Shown here: one piece after another, positions 6,383-12,704 of the stretch | Position numbering within the stretch: the first letter of the stretch is position 1 | How the letters are laid out: every line of letters begins with the position of its first letter | Virus record (IMG/VR): IMGVR_UViG_3300046794_000458 | Location: 1-36,862 of that record | Strand: one strand, 5' to 3' | Length of the DNA stretch: 36,862 nucleotides | Source of the DNA: a virus | Translations under genes and position numbers: made by a program | Notes under the pieces: generated by a model | Seen by the model: only the letters and a program-made list of their open reading frames with translations | What the model was told of the DNA's origin: nothing | Databases searched by the model: none

Positions 6383-6762
6383 GCAGCGTCCTCCCCGAGC
6401 CCCTCCGATGGGGGCAGCAACTTGAGGCGGATCAATTCGGCGAGGCCTTCTTTGCTCTTACCCTTGGCTGCGGCGCAGATCTGGCCTTTTTCATCGGCGA
6501 CGACGGCGCCGAACGGATACTCGGGTGAGTTGGTGGGGGTGACGTAGGCCACCTGACCTTCTTGAATCACGTCGTTGACGCAGCGAAAGACTTCGGCCAG
6601 TTCCACTGTGCGGCAAGGCATGCTGTCCAGCAGGTCAATGGCTTCGCTGGCGGCCCCGATGAGCGTGGCTCGGCTGACCACGCCCGGGCTATCCAGATAG
6701 ATTGGAATCAGCCGAAGGGCGCCGAGGGCTTGGGTGTACGCATTGAAGTAGTTGGTTTTCAT
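6379..6762 (-). CDS. Conserved phage protein, unknown function
   Basis: A 127-residue protein starting at the ATG at 6762 (MKTNYFNAYTQALG). This start overlaps the preceding stop as ATGA and has AAGGA upstream, whereas longer versions would run deep into that gene. The first part (about 10-60) is helical, and the C-terminal part (VVADEKGQICAAAKGKSKEGLAELIRL) contains a beta-hairpin-like segment and a helix. No family is recognised. It lies between the KilAC-like and PrtN-like genes, coupled to both by overlaps. Confidence 0.7.
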   Translation of the reverse strand: MKTNYFNAYTQALGALRLIPIYLDSPGVVSRATLIGAASEAIDLLDSMPCRTVELAEVFRCVNDVIQEGQVAYVTPTNSPEYPFGAVVADEKGQICAAAKGKSKEGLAELIRLKLLPPSEGLGEDAA

Positions 6763-7034
6763 GCTGCGGCGTCCTTGTGCGTGATGGCGATGCCCAGCTT
6801 CTTCGCCAGCCATGGCACGCCGGCCTCGGTGACCATCACCACGGCGTAGTGCTTGTAACGGTTGGTGGTTCCGATCTGGACGCTGCGCGGGTCTGAAAAC
6901 AGATTGCCGCCGCCACGGTGGTGGCTGGCCAGGTCGCCGCTTGGCGTCAGCACGCGGAGCGCACGCAGTTGCTCGCGGAATTTCCGGGGTTTGAGGCCGA
7001 GCACGGCGGCCGTTTCGTCCAGGGTGCGGTTCAT
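6759..7034 (-). CDS. KilAC/antirepressor-C-terminal-like protein
   Basis: A 91-residue protein resembling the C-terminal domain of phage antirepressors (KilAC/ANT). It starts with a helix-turn-helix-like segment LDETAAVLGLKPRKFREQLRALRVL (about 4-28), then a GGNLFSDPRSVQIG strand region, and ends with HYAVVMVTEAGVPWLAKKLGI, a common KilAC ending. Stand-alone versions occur in Pseudomonas phage early operons and may bind DNA or modulate the repressor. The ATG at 7034 has AGGAAAGCATC upstream, and the stop overlaps the next gene. Confidence 0.6.
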   Translation of the reverse strand: MNRTLDETAAVLGLKPRKFREQLRALRVLTPSGDLASHHRGGGNLFSDPRSVQIGTTNRYKHYAVVMVTEAGVPWLAKKLGIAITHKDAAA

Positions 7035-7044
7035 GATGCTTTCC

Positions 7045-7617
7045 TCAGGCGCCCGAGTGCATACGGAGATGCAGGAAGGCGCTGACCAAGTTGTCTATGT
7101 CCGTCAGAAACTCTTCAACGGTGTCGTCGTTGAAAATCTGGACATCAAGGTCGTGCAGTTGGATGCCTGCCTCGCTGACATGGCTGTTGACCAGTGGCGC
7201 GTTGCCGCGACTGATGTGAACGACCAGTCCGCCGCGCTTGCGGATGAAGTCCGCTTCGTTTTCGAACCGAATGTCGCTGACGACAATGCCTTGAGCGGTG
7301 TCATGGGTACGTGTCAGCAGGTCAAGGTTCTGCTCAGCAAGAAGCAGCCACAGCTCAGGGTGCACAGCGTTACGGCCCCATTCGGTGCCCAGTGACTGCA
7401 TAAGTTCGCGAGGGGAGCGGCCCAGCCACGGGAGCGGCTGTTCTTTCTGGTCGCCTTCGAAGTCGCACGGGCTCAGGTTGAGGATGTGCATCAGGCCGTC
7501 ACGCAGCGGATCGGCGAACGCGTAGGACTGGAATCCATGATGGTTCACCAGGTGTTGTGCTGCAGTGTCTTTGCCCGAGCGAGCACGCCCGGCAATGCCG
7601 ATTAGAAGTGTCGTCAT
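7045..7617 (-). CDS. Deoxynucleoside monophosphate kinase-like protein
   Basis: A 190-residue P-loop kinase. The Walker A motif is GIAGRARSGKDT (about 7-18), followed by AQHLVNHHGFQSYAFADPLRD, the substrate-proximal segment typical of phage dNMP kinases (T4 gp1-like). A strand with VVSDIRFENEADFIRKRGG (about 112-130) supplies the usual Asp/Arg. It probably phosphorylates dNMPs to feed phage DNA synthesis, or converts modified nucleotides. The start overlaps the upstream gene's stop by four bases. Confidence 0.85.
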   Translation of the reverse strand: MTTLLIGIAGRARSGKDTAAQHLVNHHGFQSYAFADPLRDGLMHILNLSPCDFEGDQKEQPLPWLGRSPRELMQSLGTEWGRNAVHPELWLLLAEQNLDLLTRTHDTAQGIVVSDIRFENEADFIRKRGGLVVHISRGNAPLVNSHVSEAGIQLHDLDVQIFNDDTVEEFLTDIDNLVSAFLHLRMHSGA

Positions 7618-7820
7618 GCGGCGTCACCCCCGAACGGCCAGGAGCTGTCATCGGCGGCGGCAGTGTTGAGGGGCTTGATAGCCTCGGTGCGACCTTCGGG
7701 GCTGGTGATCACCAGCAATCCGGTGCGGCGCTGAATGGCTTCTACGGCGGCCCGGCTGCTGCAGGCTGATGGGTGCAGGTAGACCGGGCAGCGGGTGTTG
7801 CTGTGCTGTGTGGTTTGCAT
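7614..7820 (-). CDS. First gene of the leftward operon, unknown function
   Basis: A 68-residue soluble protein with no recognised domain. It contains three Cys residues near the N-terminus (TRCPVYLHPSACSS) and an acidic, Trp/Pro-containing end. The ATG at 7820 immediately follows the 3' arm of a conserved-loop hairpin (7821-7852). No good ribosome binding site lies at normal spacing, so translation may depend on opening that hairpin or on another factor. It lies in the place lambda N occupies, but it is not arginine-rich. Confidence 0.65.
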   Translation of the reverse strand: MQTTQHSNTRCPVYLHPSACSSRAAVEAIQRRTGLLVITSPEGRTEAIKPLNTAAADDSSWPFGGDAA

Positions 7821-7852
7821 GGCTCGTACTCTTGGTGAGAGGTTTACGAGCC
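7821..7852 (-). promoter_or_regulatory. Conserved-loop RNA hairpin in the leftward leader, copy 1
   Basis: On the minus strand GGCTCGTA and TACGAGCC form a perfect 8-bp stem around the 16-nt loop AACCTCTCACCAAGAG. The stem ends directly before the first start codon of the leftward operon. The candidate promoter lies just upstream, so this is at or near the 5' end of the early leftward RNA. The loop core CCTCTCACCA is shared with four other hairpins with unrelated stems. Confidence 0.75.
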
Positions 7853-7853
7853 A

Positions 7854-7883
7854 ACATTACCTCAAGGTAAAATATTCATTCAA
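7854..7883 (-). promoter_or_regulatory. Candidate early leftward promoter (PL-like)
   Basis: On the minus strand a -35-like TTGAAT (7883-7878) and a -10-like TAATGT (7859-7854) are separated by 18 bases. The operator 7857-7870 covers the spacer and -10 region, and the operator 7883-7896 touches the -35. This arrangement lets the repressor block leftward transcription. The predicted start falls within or just before the 5' arm of the leader hairpin, so the exact start site decides whether the hairpin is complete. Confidence 0.5.
7857..7870. promoter_or_regulatory. Left operator OL1
   Basis: TTACCTCAAGGTAA has perfect 6-bp arms and matches the TTAC-N6-GTAA pattern of the sites on the right side of the repressor gene. 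It overlaps the candidate leftward promoter. Confidence 0.75.
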
Positions 7884-7896
7884 TACCTGTGGGTAC
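7883..7896. promoter_or_regulatory. Left operator OL2 (imperfect)
   Basis: ATACCTGTGGGTAC keeps the TACC/GGTA arms of the operator consensus, 26 bases centre to centre from OL1. A further half-site (AGGTAA) occurs at 7913-7918. Confidence 0.55.
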
Positions 7897-7934
7897 TTTA
7901 TTTTGTTTTTTCAGGTAATTTTTATTTTTTATGG

Positions 7935-7962
7935 CGAAAAAAAACCGCCCATCAAGACGGTT
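7935..7962 (-). terminator. Terminator of the repressor transcript
   Basis: On the minus strand a stem AACCGTC/GGCGGTT (7943-7962, one U-G pair) is followed by a run of T. It lies about 20 bases after the repressor stop, and separates repressor transcription from the early leftward promoter beyond it. Confidence 0.75.
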
Positions 7963-7980
7963 GTATTCAGTGATTGATGC

Positions 7981-8667
7981 TCAGTAATTAATTTTGCTGG
8001 GGGGCACAATTCCACCGACGTAGTGAATTTGCTCGATTTCTTTCCGATCTATGGAGAGGCGTCCATACCCGTCGTTGACAGCCATGAGGCTGACCTCATC
8101 GTCATTTTCGTAGAGCAGCTCTTTTACCATGCACTCGCCATTGGATCTTCGCACCATTACGTATTCACCAGGTACAAGCCTGTGATTGGGTTCGCACCAA
8201 ACAACCCAACCGCTGCGAATGGCTGGTGCCATTGAATCCCCTTTGACTCGTAGCGAATATGCGCCGGGGTCTGAGCTTGGAACGTCAATCCAGCCGTCCG
8301 CTAAGCTCAGCGCTTCCCAGTATCCATCTGGTCCCAATTGTGCCGTTCCTAGAATTGACGCTCTTTTAAAGGGTCTTGAAAACACCGGGCCTTTTTCCAG
8401 GATGTCGATGTCGGTCGATTGACCCTCGTCATCCAGTTTTATGCCCTCGGCTGAGTCCAGCGAGCCCGGTGGGAGTTCCAGTTTGCTCTCTATATGGCGG
8501 GCAAAATCTTCACCAATTCTTTTGCGGTTTTTTTCAATTGTCGTGAGGCATCTGGAGATATAGCTAGCCTGTCGGTCGAGCGCAGCAGCCAAACCGGCCC
8601 GATAGCCTTGAAACCTGACCGTAAGGATTGTTTGAAGGTTGTGTCTTCGAATGTCATGAATATCCAT
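7981..8667 (-). CDS. S24-family prophage repressor (CI-like)
   Basis: A 228-residue repressor with an N-terminal helix-turn-helix (about 18-45, GYRAGLAAALDRQASYISRCLT) and a LexA/CI-type C-terminal domain. The serine is in KGDSMAP (Ser145) and the lysine in CMVKELL (Lys182), the catalytic pair of S24 self-cleaving repressors. The linker (about 80-115) contains no Ala-Gly or Cys-Gly pair. The best-aligned site is Gln-Leu-Gly at 110-112, so self-cleavage may be weak or absent. It is transcribed leftward, away from the cro-like gene, with operators of the form TTAC-N6-GTAA on both sides, as in lambda. Confidence 0.9.
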   Translation of the reverse strand: MDIHDIRRHNLQTILTVRFQGYRAGLAAALDRQASYISRCLTTIEKNRKRIGEDFARHIESKLELPPGSLDSAEGIKLDDEGQSTDIDILEKGPVFSRPFKRASILGTAQLGPDGYWEALSLADGWIDVPSSDPGAYSLRVKGDSMAPAIRSGWVVWCEPNHRLVPGEYVMVRRSNGECMVKELLYENDDEVSLMAVNDGYGRLSIDRKEIEQIHYVGGIVPPSKINY

Positions 8668-8688
8668 GTCGTTGATATTCCTTCCTTG

Positions 8689-8702
8689 TTACTTAGAGGT
8701 AA
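8689..8702. promoter_or_regulatory. Right operator OR3
   Basis: TTACTTAGAGGTAA matches TTAC-N6-GTAA. It is the right-hand site nearest the repressor start (8667), placed to autoregulate the repressor promoter. Confidence 0.65.
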
Positions 8703-8703
8703 A

Positions 8704-8717
8704 TGTCCTGAAGGTAT
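8704..8717. promoter_or_regulatory. Right operator OR2 (imperfect)
   Basis: Read on the minus strand, ATACCTTCAGGACA keeps ACCT and AGG of the consensus. Its centre is 15 bases from OR3 and 24 from OR1. It sits just upstream of the -35 of the candidate rightward promoter. Confidence 0.5.
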
Positions 8718-8744
8718 TGCTTTGTCATTACCTTTGGGTAATAT
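8717..8744 (+). promoter_or_regulatory. Candidate early rightward promoter (PR-like)
   Basis: TTGCTT (8717-8722) and TAATAT (8739-8744) are separated by 16 bases, and operator OR1 lies between them, overlapping the -10. It would drive the cro-like gene starting at 8774 and the rightward early operon. Confidence 0.6.
8728..8741. promoter_or_regulatory. Right operator OR1
   Basis: TTACCTTTGGGTAA, with further A/T flanks extending the inverted repeat (ATTACC...GGTAAT). It is the best right-hand match and covers the rightward promoter. Confidence 0.75.
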
Positions 8745-8773
8745 TTGTCGCAGTGACGACTAGGAGGCGCGAC

Positions 8774-9010
8774 ATGCGACCCAAAAACACAAAGCTCCTT
8801 GTATGGCTGAAGAGCGCAGACGACGAGTCTGTTGCCAAGACGGGGACAACTCGCTCGTACCTGCGGGCTATTGGTTATGGCTACAAAACAGCGGGAGCGG
8901 AGATTGCTTCGGCAATCGAGTTGGCGACTGATGCAGTAGTCACCCGAAAGGATCTGAGAGACGACTGGGCAGCGATCTGGCCGGAGTTGAATAGTAACGA
9001 AGATACCTAA
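8774..9010 (+). CDS. Cro/YdaS-like DNA-binding protein
   Basis: A 78-residue protein starting at the ATG at 8774, with AGGAGG six bases upstream. The upstream in-frame extension runs through the operators and is not translated sense. The sequence ESVAKTGTTRSYLRAIGYGYKTAGAEIASAIELATDAVVTRKDLRDD has the helix-turn-helix order of YdaS/Cro-type antirepressors and ends WAAIWPEL, typical of the group. It is the first rightward gene, divergent from the repressor with shared operators, so it should lower repressor synthesis and support lytic growth. Confidence 0.85.
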   Translation: MRPKNTKLLVWLKSADDESVAKTGTTRSYLRAIGYGYKTAGAEIASAIELATDAVVTRKDLRDDWAAIWPELNSNEDT

Positions 9011-9017
9011 GGGTGCC

Positions 9018-9053
9018 GGGCTGGGGCCTCTCACCATAAGAATCCCCCAGCCC
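9018..9053 (+). promoter_or_regulatory. Conserved-loop RNA hairpin, rightward copy 1
   Basis: GGGCTGGGG (9018-9026) pairs perfectly with CCCCAGCCC (9045-9053) around the 18-nt loop CCTCTCACCATAAGAATC. It starts eight bases after the cro-like stop codon. No T run follows. Confidence 0.75.
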
Positions 9054-9097
9054 AGCGGTGGCGATACGCAGCACACACCATACCGCCACATGAAACA

Positions 9098-9135
9098 CCG
9101 GCCTGAAACCTCTCACCAAAGAAACACCAGGCCGG
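9098..9135 (+). promoter_or_regulatory. Conserved-loop RNA hairpin, rightward copy 2
   Basis: CCGGCCTG (9098-9105) pairs perfectly with CAGGCCGG (9128-9135). The 22-nt loop contains CCTCTCACCA followed by AAGAA. The stem sequence is unrelated to those of the neighbouring copies. Confidence 0.75.
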
Positions 9136-9176
9136 AAGTAACGAGCTACACGTACATGCAAGTCGCTACATAGCGC

Positions 9177-9218
9177 GTCGGCCCAGGACCTCTCACCATA
9201 AGAATTCCCTGGGCCGAC
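9177..9218 (+). promoter_or_regulatory. Conserved-loop RNA hairpin, rightward copy 3
   Basis: An 11-bp perfect stem (GTCGGCCCAGG with CCTGGGCCGAC) closes the 20-nt loop ACCTCTCACCATAAGAATTC. Its loop is nearly identical to rightward copy 1 while the stem differs. Confidence 0.75.
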
Positions 9219-9267
9219 TGGAACGATGAACCGTGCTGCACAGCACGATTCGCACAGCACATCGGTC

Positions 9268-9305
9268 GTGGTCGTAGAATAGAGCGTGTTTGGCTCTACG
9301 GCCAC
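9268..9305 (+). promoter_or_regulatory. Two-part stem-loop upstream of the CII-like gene
   Basis: GTGGTCGT (9268-9275) pairs with ACGGCCAC (9298-9305) with one G-U pair, and inside it AGAGC/GCTCT forms a second stem with a 5-nt bulge. It directly abuts the hairpin holding the ribosome binding site. Confidence 0.5.
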
Positions 9306-9328
9306 ACCGTAAACAGGGGATTTACGGT
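9306..9328 (+). promoter_or_regulatory. Hairpin presenting the ribosome binding site of the CII-like gene
   Basis: ACCGTAAA and TTTACGGT form a perfect 8-bp stem around the loop CAGGGGA, which is the ribosome binding site of the gene starting at 9330. The start codon begins two bases after the stem. Such a layout usually means translation is gated by folding or by a loop-binding factor. Confidence 0.65.
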
Positions 9329-9329
9329 T

Positions 9330-9818
9330 ATGAGTCGCACAGATCTTTTGCCGGGTGCAGGCCCGGTCCTTTCACTGCGCAAAGCCCTTTACCGGGCAGG
9401 CCATGATTATCGGGGCGGTGTAACTGCTCTGGCGTTGGACATGGTCATCGATTACGACACCCTTCAGAAGAAACTAAAGCACGACGAAGAGCGCCGGTGG
9501 CTTGATCCTGATGAGCTGGAAGAGGTCATCCGCCTGACGGGAAATTCTTTGTTGCTGGATGCCCTGATGCGGCCTGCTGGGATGGTCTGGTACAAGCCGG
9601 AGGCGGCGGCGCCGACCAAGGAAGCTTTGCTCGCGGTCAGCAAGGTGCTGCACCAGACCGGCCTGTTTGTTTCTAGCATGCACGAAGGTGCTGCCGACAA
9701 CGTCTGGGAGCCGCACGAAGTTGAATGCTTGGAGAAGCACGGCAACGACGTAATCCGCGCGGTCTTGGGCATCATGGCCGGGGCCAGGGAAGCGATGGAG
9801 GCCCGCCAAGATGACTGA
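9330..9818 (+). CDS. CII-like phage regulatory protein (Phage_CP76 family)
   Basis: A 162-residue protein of the phage regulatory CII/CP76 family. Clear family segments are SLRKALYRAGHDYRGGVTALALDM (about 15-38, with a helix-turn-helix character), YDTLQKKLK (about 42-50), RRWLDPDELEEVIRLTG (about 55-71) and LMRPAGMVWY (about 79-88). The C-terminal half is helical. By analogy it controls the lysis-lysogeny choice or early transcription. Its initiation region lies in a hairpin (9306-9328), which suggests translational control. Confidence 0.85.
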   Translation: MSRTDLLPGAGPVLSLRKALYRAGHDYRGGVTALALDMVIDYDTLQKKLKHDEERRWLDPDELEEVIRLTGNSLLLDALMRPAGMVWYKPEAAAPTKEALLAVSKVLHQTGLFVSSMHEGAADNVWEPHEVECLEKHGNDVIRAVLGIMAGAREAMEARQDD

Positions 9819-10014
9819 CGTAATCGATATCGCCAACGACCAGGCCGAATACTTCCTACAAGTGGCGTTGGATCGCCGTCCGCGCCCAACGTGCGCCGTC
9901 AGCGCGCAATTCTGTGAGGATTGCGGCGAACCTATCCCGTTACTTCGTCAGCAGACGATCCAGGGTTGTGCGACCTGCGTCAGTTGCCAGGGGTTGCGGG
10001 AGCGGCGCAGATGA
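9811..10014 (+). CDS. TraR/DksA-type zinc-finger protein
   Basis: A 67-residue protein with a four-cysteine zinc finger, CEDCGEPIP (Cys at about 35 and 38) and CATCVSCQGLRERRR (C-terminal pair). This is the C-terminal module of DksA/TraR proteins, which bind RNA polymerase in the secondary channel. An N-terminal helix precedes it (DVIDIANDQAEYFLQVAL). It probably modulates host or phage transcription. GGAGG lies about nine bases before the ATG, and the gene overlaps the CII-like gene by 8 bases and the primase start by 4. Confidence 0.85.
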   Translation: MTDVIDIANDQAEYFLQVALDRRPRPTCAVSAQFCEDCGEPIPLLRQQTIQGCATCVSCQGLRERRR

Positions 10015-12704
10015 GTGATCACGGCGACCGATTGCCTACTGCCGATTGGGCTCAGTTCTACATCGACACATTTGGTTTGGCACTCGTCCCAATAGAACCT
10101 GGTGAGAAGGGGCCGAAGGGGAAGGGTTGGAACCAACCGGGTGGCTACTTCACGGAGTCGGGGAAGGCTGCCGCATTCTGGGAGAAGAAGCCTCAGCACA
10201 ATCTTGGCGTCGTCTTGGGGCCGAGCCGCATCTGCTCGCTGGATGTTGATGACGTTCGGTGGACTCGGCACGTGCTGTATGACCTGCTGGAAATTGACCT
10301 TGATGCAATGGCCTTGGTGTTTCCGACCGTAGTTGGCAACCCAGCACGTTTTCGTATCATGTTTCGCGTTCCTGACGGCGTTGATTTGAGCCGTCATTCG
10401 CTTGCGTGGCCGAATGAAAAAGACCCTGATGGTTCGATCCACAAGACTCTGACCGCTAAGGCAAAAACTGCCAAGGCCGCAGGTGATGCAGCTGGTGAAG
10501 CCGAGGCGCGTGCCGAGGCCGATGAGTATCAGCGCATCACCGTGTTCGAGTTGCGTGGTGGGTTGGTGCAAGACGTGTTGCCACCATCTATTCACCCAGG
10601 CACTGGCAAGCCCTACACCTGGCGCACGCCCCCAAGCTCTGTTGATGGTCTGCCGGTTCTCACATCTGAGTTACTGAGGATCTGGAATCACTGGGACATC
10701 TTCAAGCGCGATGCGGAGGCCGCGTGCCCGTGGGCGCCAAAACCGAAGACACCTCCGGCGAAAGTCATCAAGCGTCCACCGTCCGCCACAGGCAAGCCGT
10801 CGGTTATTGATGAATTCAATCGCAGCCACGATGTTGAAGAGCTGTTGCGGTCACATGACTACATCAAGCGCGGCAGTAAGTGGCTGTATCCGCACAGCAG
10901 CACCGGTATGCCGGGTGTAACGATCAGCGACGACGGCAAAGTGTATTCGCACCACGGGGCTGATCCGCTCGCGAACGGGCATCAGAACGATGCGTTCGAG
11001 GTGTTCTGTTTGCTTGAGCACGGCGGCGACCAGTCGAAGGCTGTAAAGGATGCTGCGCGGATGTTGGGTATGCAGCATTCGTCGCGCCCAGCCCCACAAG
11101 AACTTCCCCCAGCCCCATCTGCGGAAGCCCACGAGCAGGACTTACGTGCTCCGGCGAGTGAGGCCGCTCCTGCTGCTGACGGGGGGGCGGGGGAGGAGCT
11201 TACGTATGAGCAAGTACTCCGACGTTATGTGTTGGTCGAGGGTACTACGCAGGTATGGGACCTCGACAAATCGCGGGTGATGAAGAAAACCGCGTTTGAA
11301 GCCCGAGTGGGCAAGCCGCTGGCAAAACAATGGATGGACGACACCCTTAAAAAGCTGATCTCGGATGACAAGGTTAAAGAGATCGAGCAGGCCCGTAAGA
11401 TGGCGGGCAAAAAGGGCGGTGCACTGAACCTGGAGCCGATTGAACGCTACGTTTACATCGACGGGACTAAGGACGTTTGGGATCGCGAAAAAAAGCGGCG
11501 TGTGGCTGAAGGCGCGGTCAAGATGGCCCTCGGCGATATGTACGGCATGTGGTTGAACAGCCCGGAACGGCGCGTGGTTGACGTGGAGAACATCGTATTC
11601 GACCCGACGATGACCAAGGATCCCAATGTCTACATCAACACCTTCGATGGGTTGCCTATGGAGCCGACCCGCGACGACGCGGCATGCGAGAACCTGAGGT
11701 GGTTGATCTCGTTCCTGTGCAACCATGATAGGTCGTCACACGATTGGCTGGTACGGTGGTTAGCGTACCCGTTGCAGCACCTGGGCGCCAAGATGGACAC
11801 TGCGGTGCTGGCTCACTCGACGATGGAGGGCTCGGGCAAAAGCCTTTTGTTTGCCGATGCCTTTGGATTGCTCTACGGTCAGTACGCCGCGACGGTCGGA
11901 CAAACGCAGTTGGAGAGTAACTTCAACGCCTGGCAAAGCCGCAAGTTGTGGGCAGTTTTCGAGGAAGTGGTAAGCCGTGATCAACGTTATAACCAGGTGG
12001 GCAAGATCAAGCACTTGGTTACCGGCAAGACAGTGCGCATGGAGTCGAAGTTCATCAATGGGTGGGAGGAAGCCAACCACATGAACGCGGCGTTCCTCAG
12101 TAACGAGATTATGCCCTGGCCGATCGCGCCCAGTGATCGCCGGATGTTGGTTTTGTGGCCGATGGAGACGCTGCCGGTGGAGCGCCAGAAGGCTGTGGGC
12201 CGGGAGCTGGAGAACGGTGGAGTCGCGGCGCTGTACGCGTGGTTGCTGTCCGTTGACCTGGGTGACTTCGATCAGCGCACTAGGCCGCCAAGTACTGAGG
12301 CCCGTGAACGATTGGTTGCCTTGAGTCGAGCGAGTTGGCAGACTTTCTTGTCACTCTGGCAGTGCAACGAATTAGGTCGCGAGATGTGGGGCGCCTGTTT
12401 GTCGACCGACCTGTACGCAATGTTTTTGGAGTGGTGCCACCGCAACAAAGAGCATGTGATGAGCCAGACGAAGTTCTCGCTATTTATAAGCTCCGAGGTG
12501 GACAAGACGCGTGCGATACCCTGGACTGATGGTAACAACCGCAAGTTTGGGGCATTCTTCTTTCCTCGGGGTGATGACGCTTCCCAGCCCCCATCACTCA
12601 AGGCGGCCGACCTAGGCAAGGCGGTGTTCGCATGGCGAGCGCAGGCCCGGCTGGTGGGTTGGAATGTGGACAATTGGGACCACATTAAGGCGGCTGCAGC
12701 ATGA
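10011..12704 (+). CDS. Replication primase/helicase (Prim-Pol plus DUF5906 helicase)
   Basis: An 897-residue replication protein, with the ATG at 10011 coupled to the zinc-finger gene. The N-terminal domain (about 10-240) is a bifunctional primase-polymerase: GLALVPIEPGEKGPKGKGW, NLGVVLG and the acidic metal-binding SLDVDD (about 76-81). A Pro/Ala-rich linker follows (about 370-400). The C-terminal third is an SF3-type helicase: Walker A HSTMEGSGKS (about residues 601-610), an acidic FEEVVSRD Walker B-like segment (about 650), and SNEIMPWPIAPSDRRMLVLW with sensor and arginine-finger features. It should unwind DNA and prime phage replication. The repeat-rich sequence just downstream could be its origin. 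Confidence 0.88.
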   Translation: MSDHGDRLPTADWAQFYIDTFGLALVPIEPGEKGPKGKGWNQPGGYFTESGKAAAFWEKKPQHNLGVVLGPSRICSLDVDDVRWTRHVLYDLLEIDLDAMALVFPTVVGNPARFRIMFRVPDGVDLSRHSLAWPNEKDPDGSIHKTLTAKAKTAKAAGDAAGEAEARAEADEYQRITVFELRGGLVQDVLPPSIHPGTGKPYTWRTPPSSVDGLPVLTSELLRIWNHWDIFKRDAEAACPWAPKPKTPPAKVIKRPPSATGKPSVIDEFNRSHDVEELLRSHDYIKRGSKWLYPHSSTGMPGVTISDDGKVYSHHGADPLANGHQNDAFEVFCLLEHGGDQSKAVKDAARMLGMQHSSRPAPQELPPAPSAEAHEQDLRAPASEAAPAADGGAGEELTYEQVLRRYVLVEGTTQVWDLDKSRVMKKTAFEARVGKPLAKQWMDDTLKKLISDDKVKEIEQARKMAGKKGGALNLEPIERYVYIDGTKDVWDREKKRRVAEGAVKMALGDMYGMWLNSPERRVVDVENIVFDPTMTKDPNVYINTFDGLPMEPTRDDAACENLRWLISFLCNHDRSSHDWLVRWLAYPLQHLGAKMDTAVLAHSTMEGSGKSLLFADAFGLLYGQYAATVGQTQLESNFNAWQSRKLWAVFEEVVSRDQRYNQVGKIKHLVTGKTVRMESKFINGWEEANHMNAAFLSNEIMPWPIAPSDRRMLVLWPMETLPVERQKAVGRELENGGVAALYAWLLSVDLGDFDQRTRPPSTEARERLVALSRASWQTFLSLWQCNELGREMWGACLSTDLYAMFLEWCHRNKEHVMSQTKFSLFISSEVDKTRAIPWTDGNNRKFGAFFFPRGDDASQPPSLKAADLGKAVFAWRAQARLVGWNVDNWDHIKAAAA

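Larger units (their letters stand above)
9011..9329 (+). other. 319-base structured, non-coding leader between the cro-like and CII-like genes
   Basis: No credible gene is present in this gap. It contains, in order: three conserved-loop hairpins (9018-9053, 9098-9135, 9177-9218), a weaker stem between the first two (GTGGCG 9058-9063 with CGCCAC 9084-9089), a 14-bp palindrome GTGCTGCACAGCAC at 9233-9246, a two-part stem at 9268-9305 and a hairpin at 9306-9328 with the ribosome binding site of the next gene in its loop. Nearly the whole leader can fold. Its position after cro matches that of nutR in lambda. Confidence 0.7.

Noticed and set aside
9018-9053. Simple Rho-independent terminators as explanation of the conserved-loop hairpins
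   Set aside because: None is followed by a T run, loops are long (16-22 nt) and conserved, whereas terminator loops are usually short and free to vary.
9018-9218. CRISPR array as explanation of the repeated CCTCTCACCA units
   Set aside because: Only short cores recur, the flanks are stem arms that differ and self-pair, spacing is uneven and no cas genes are present.
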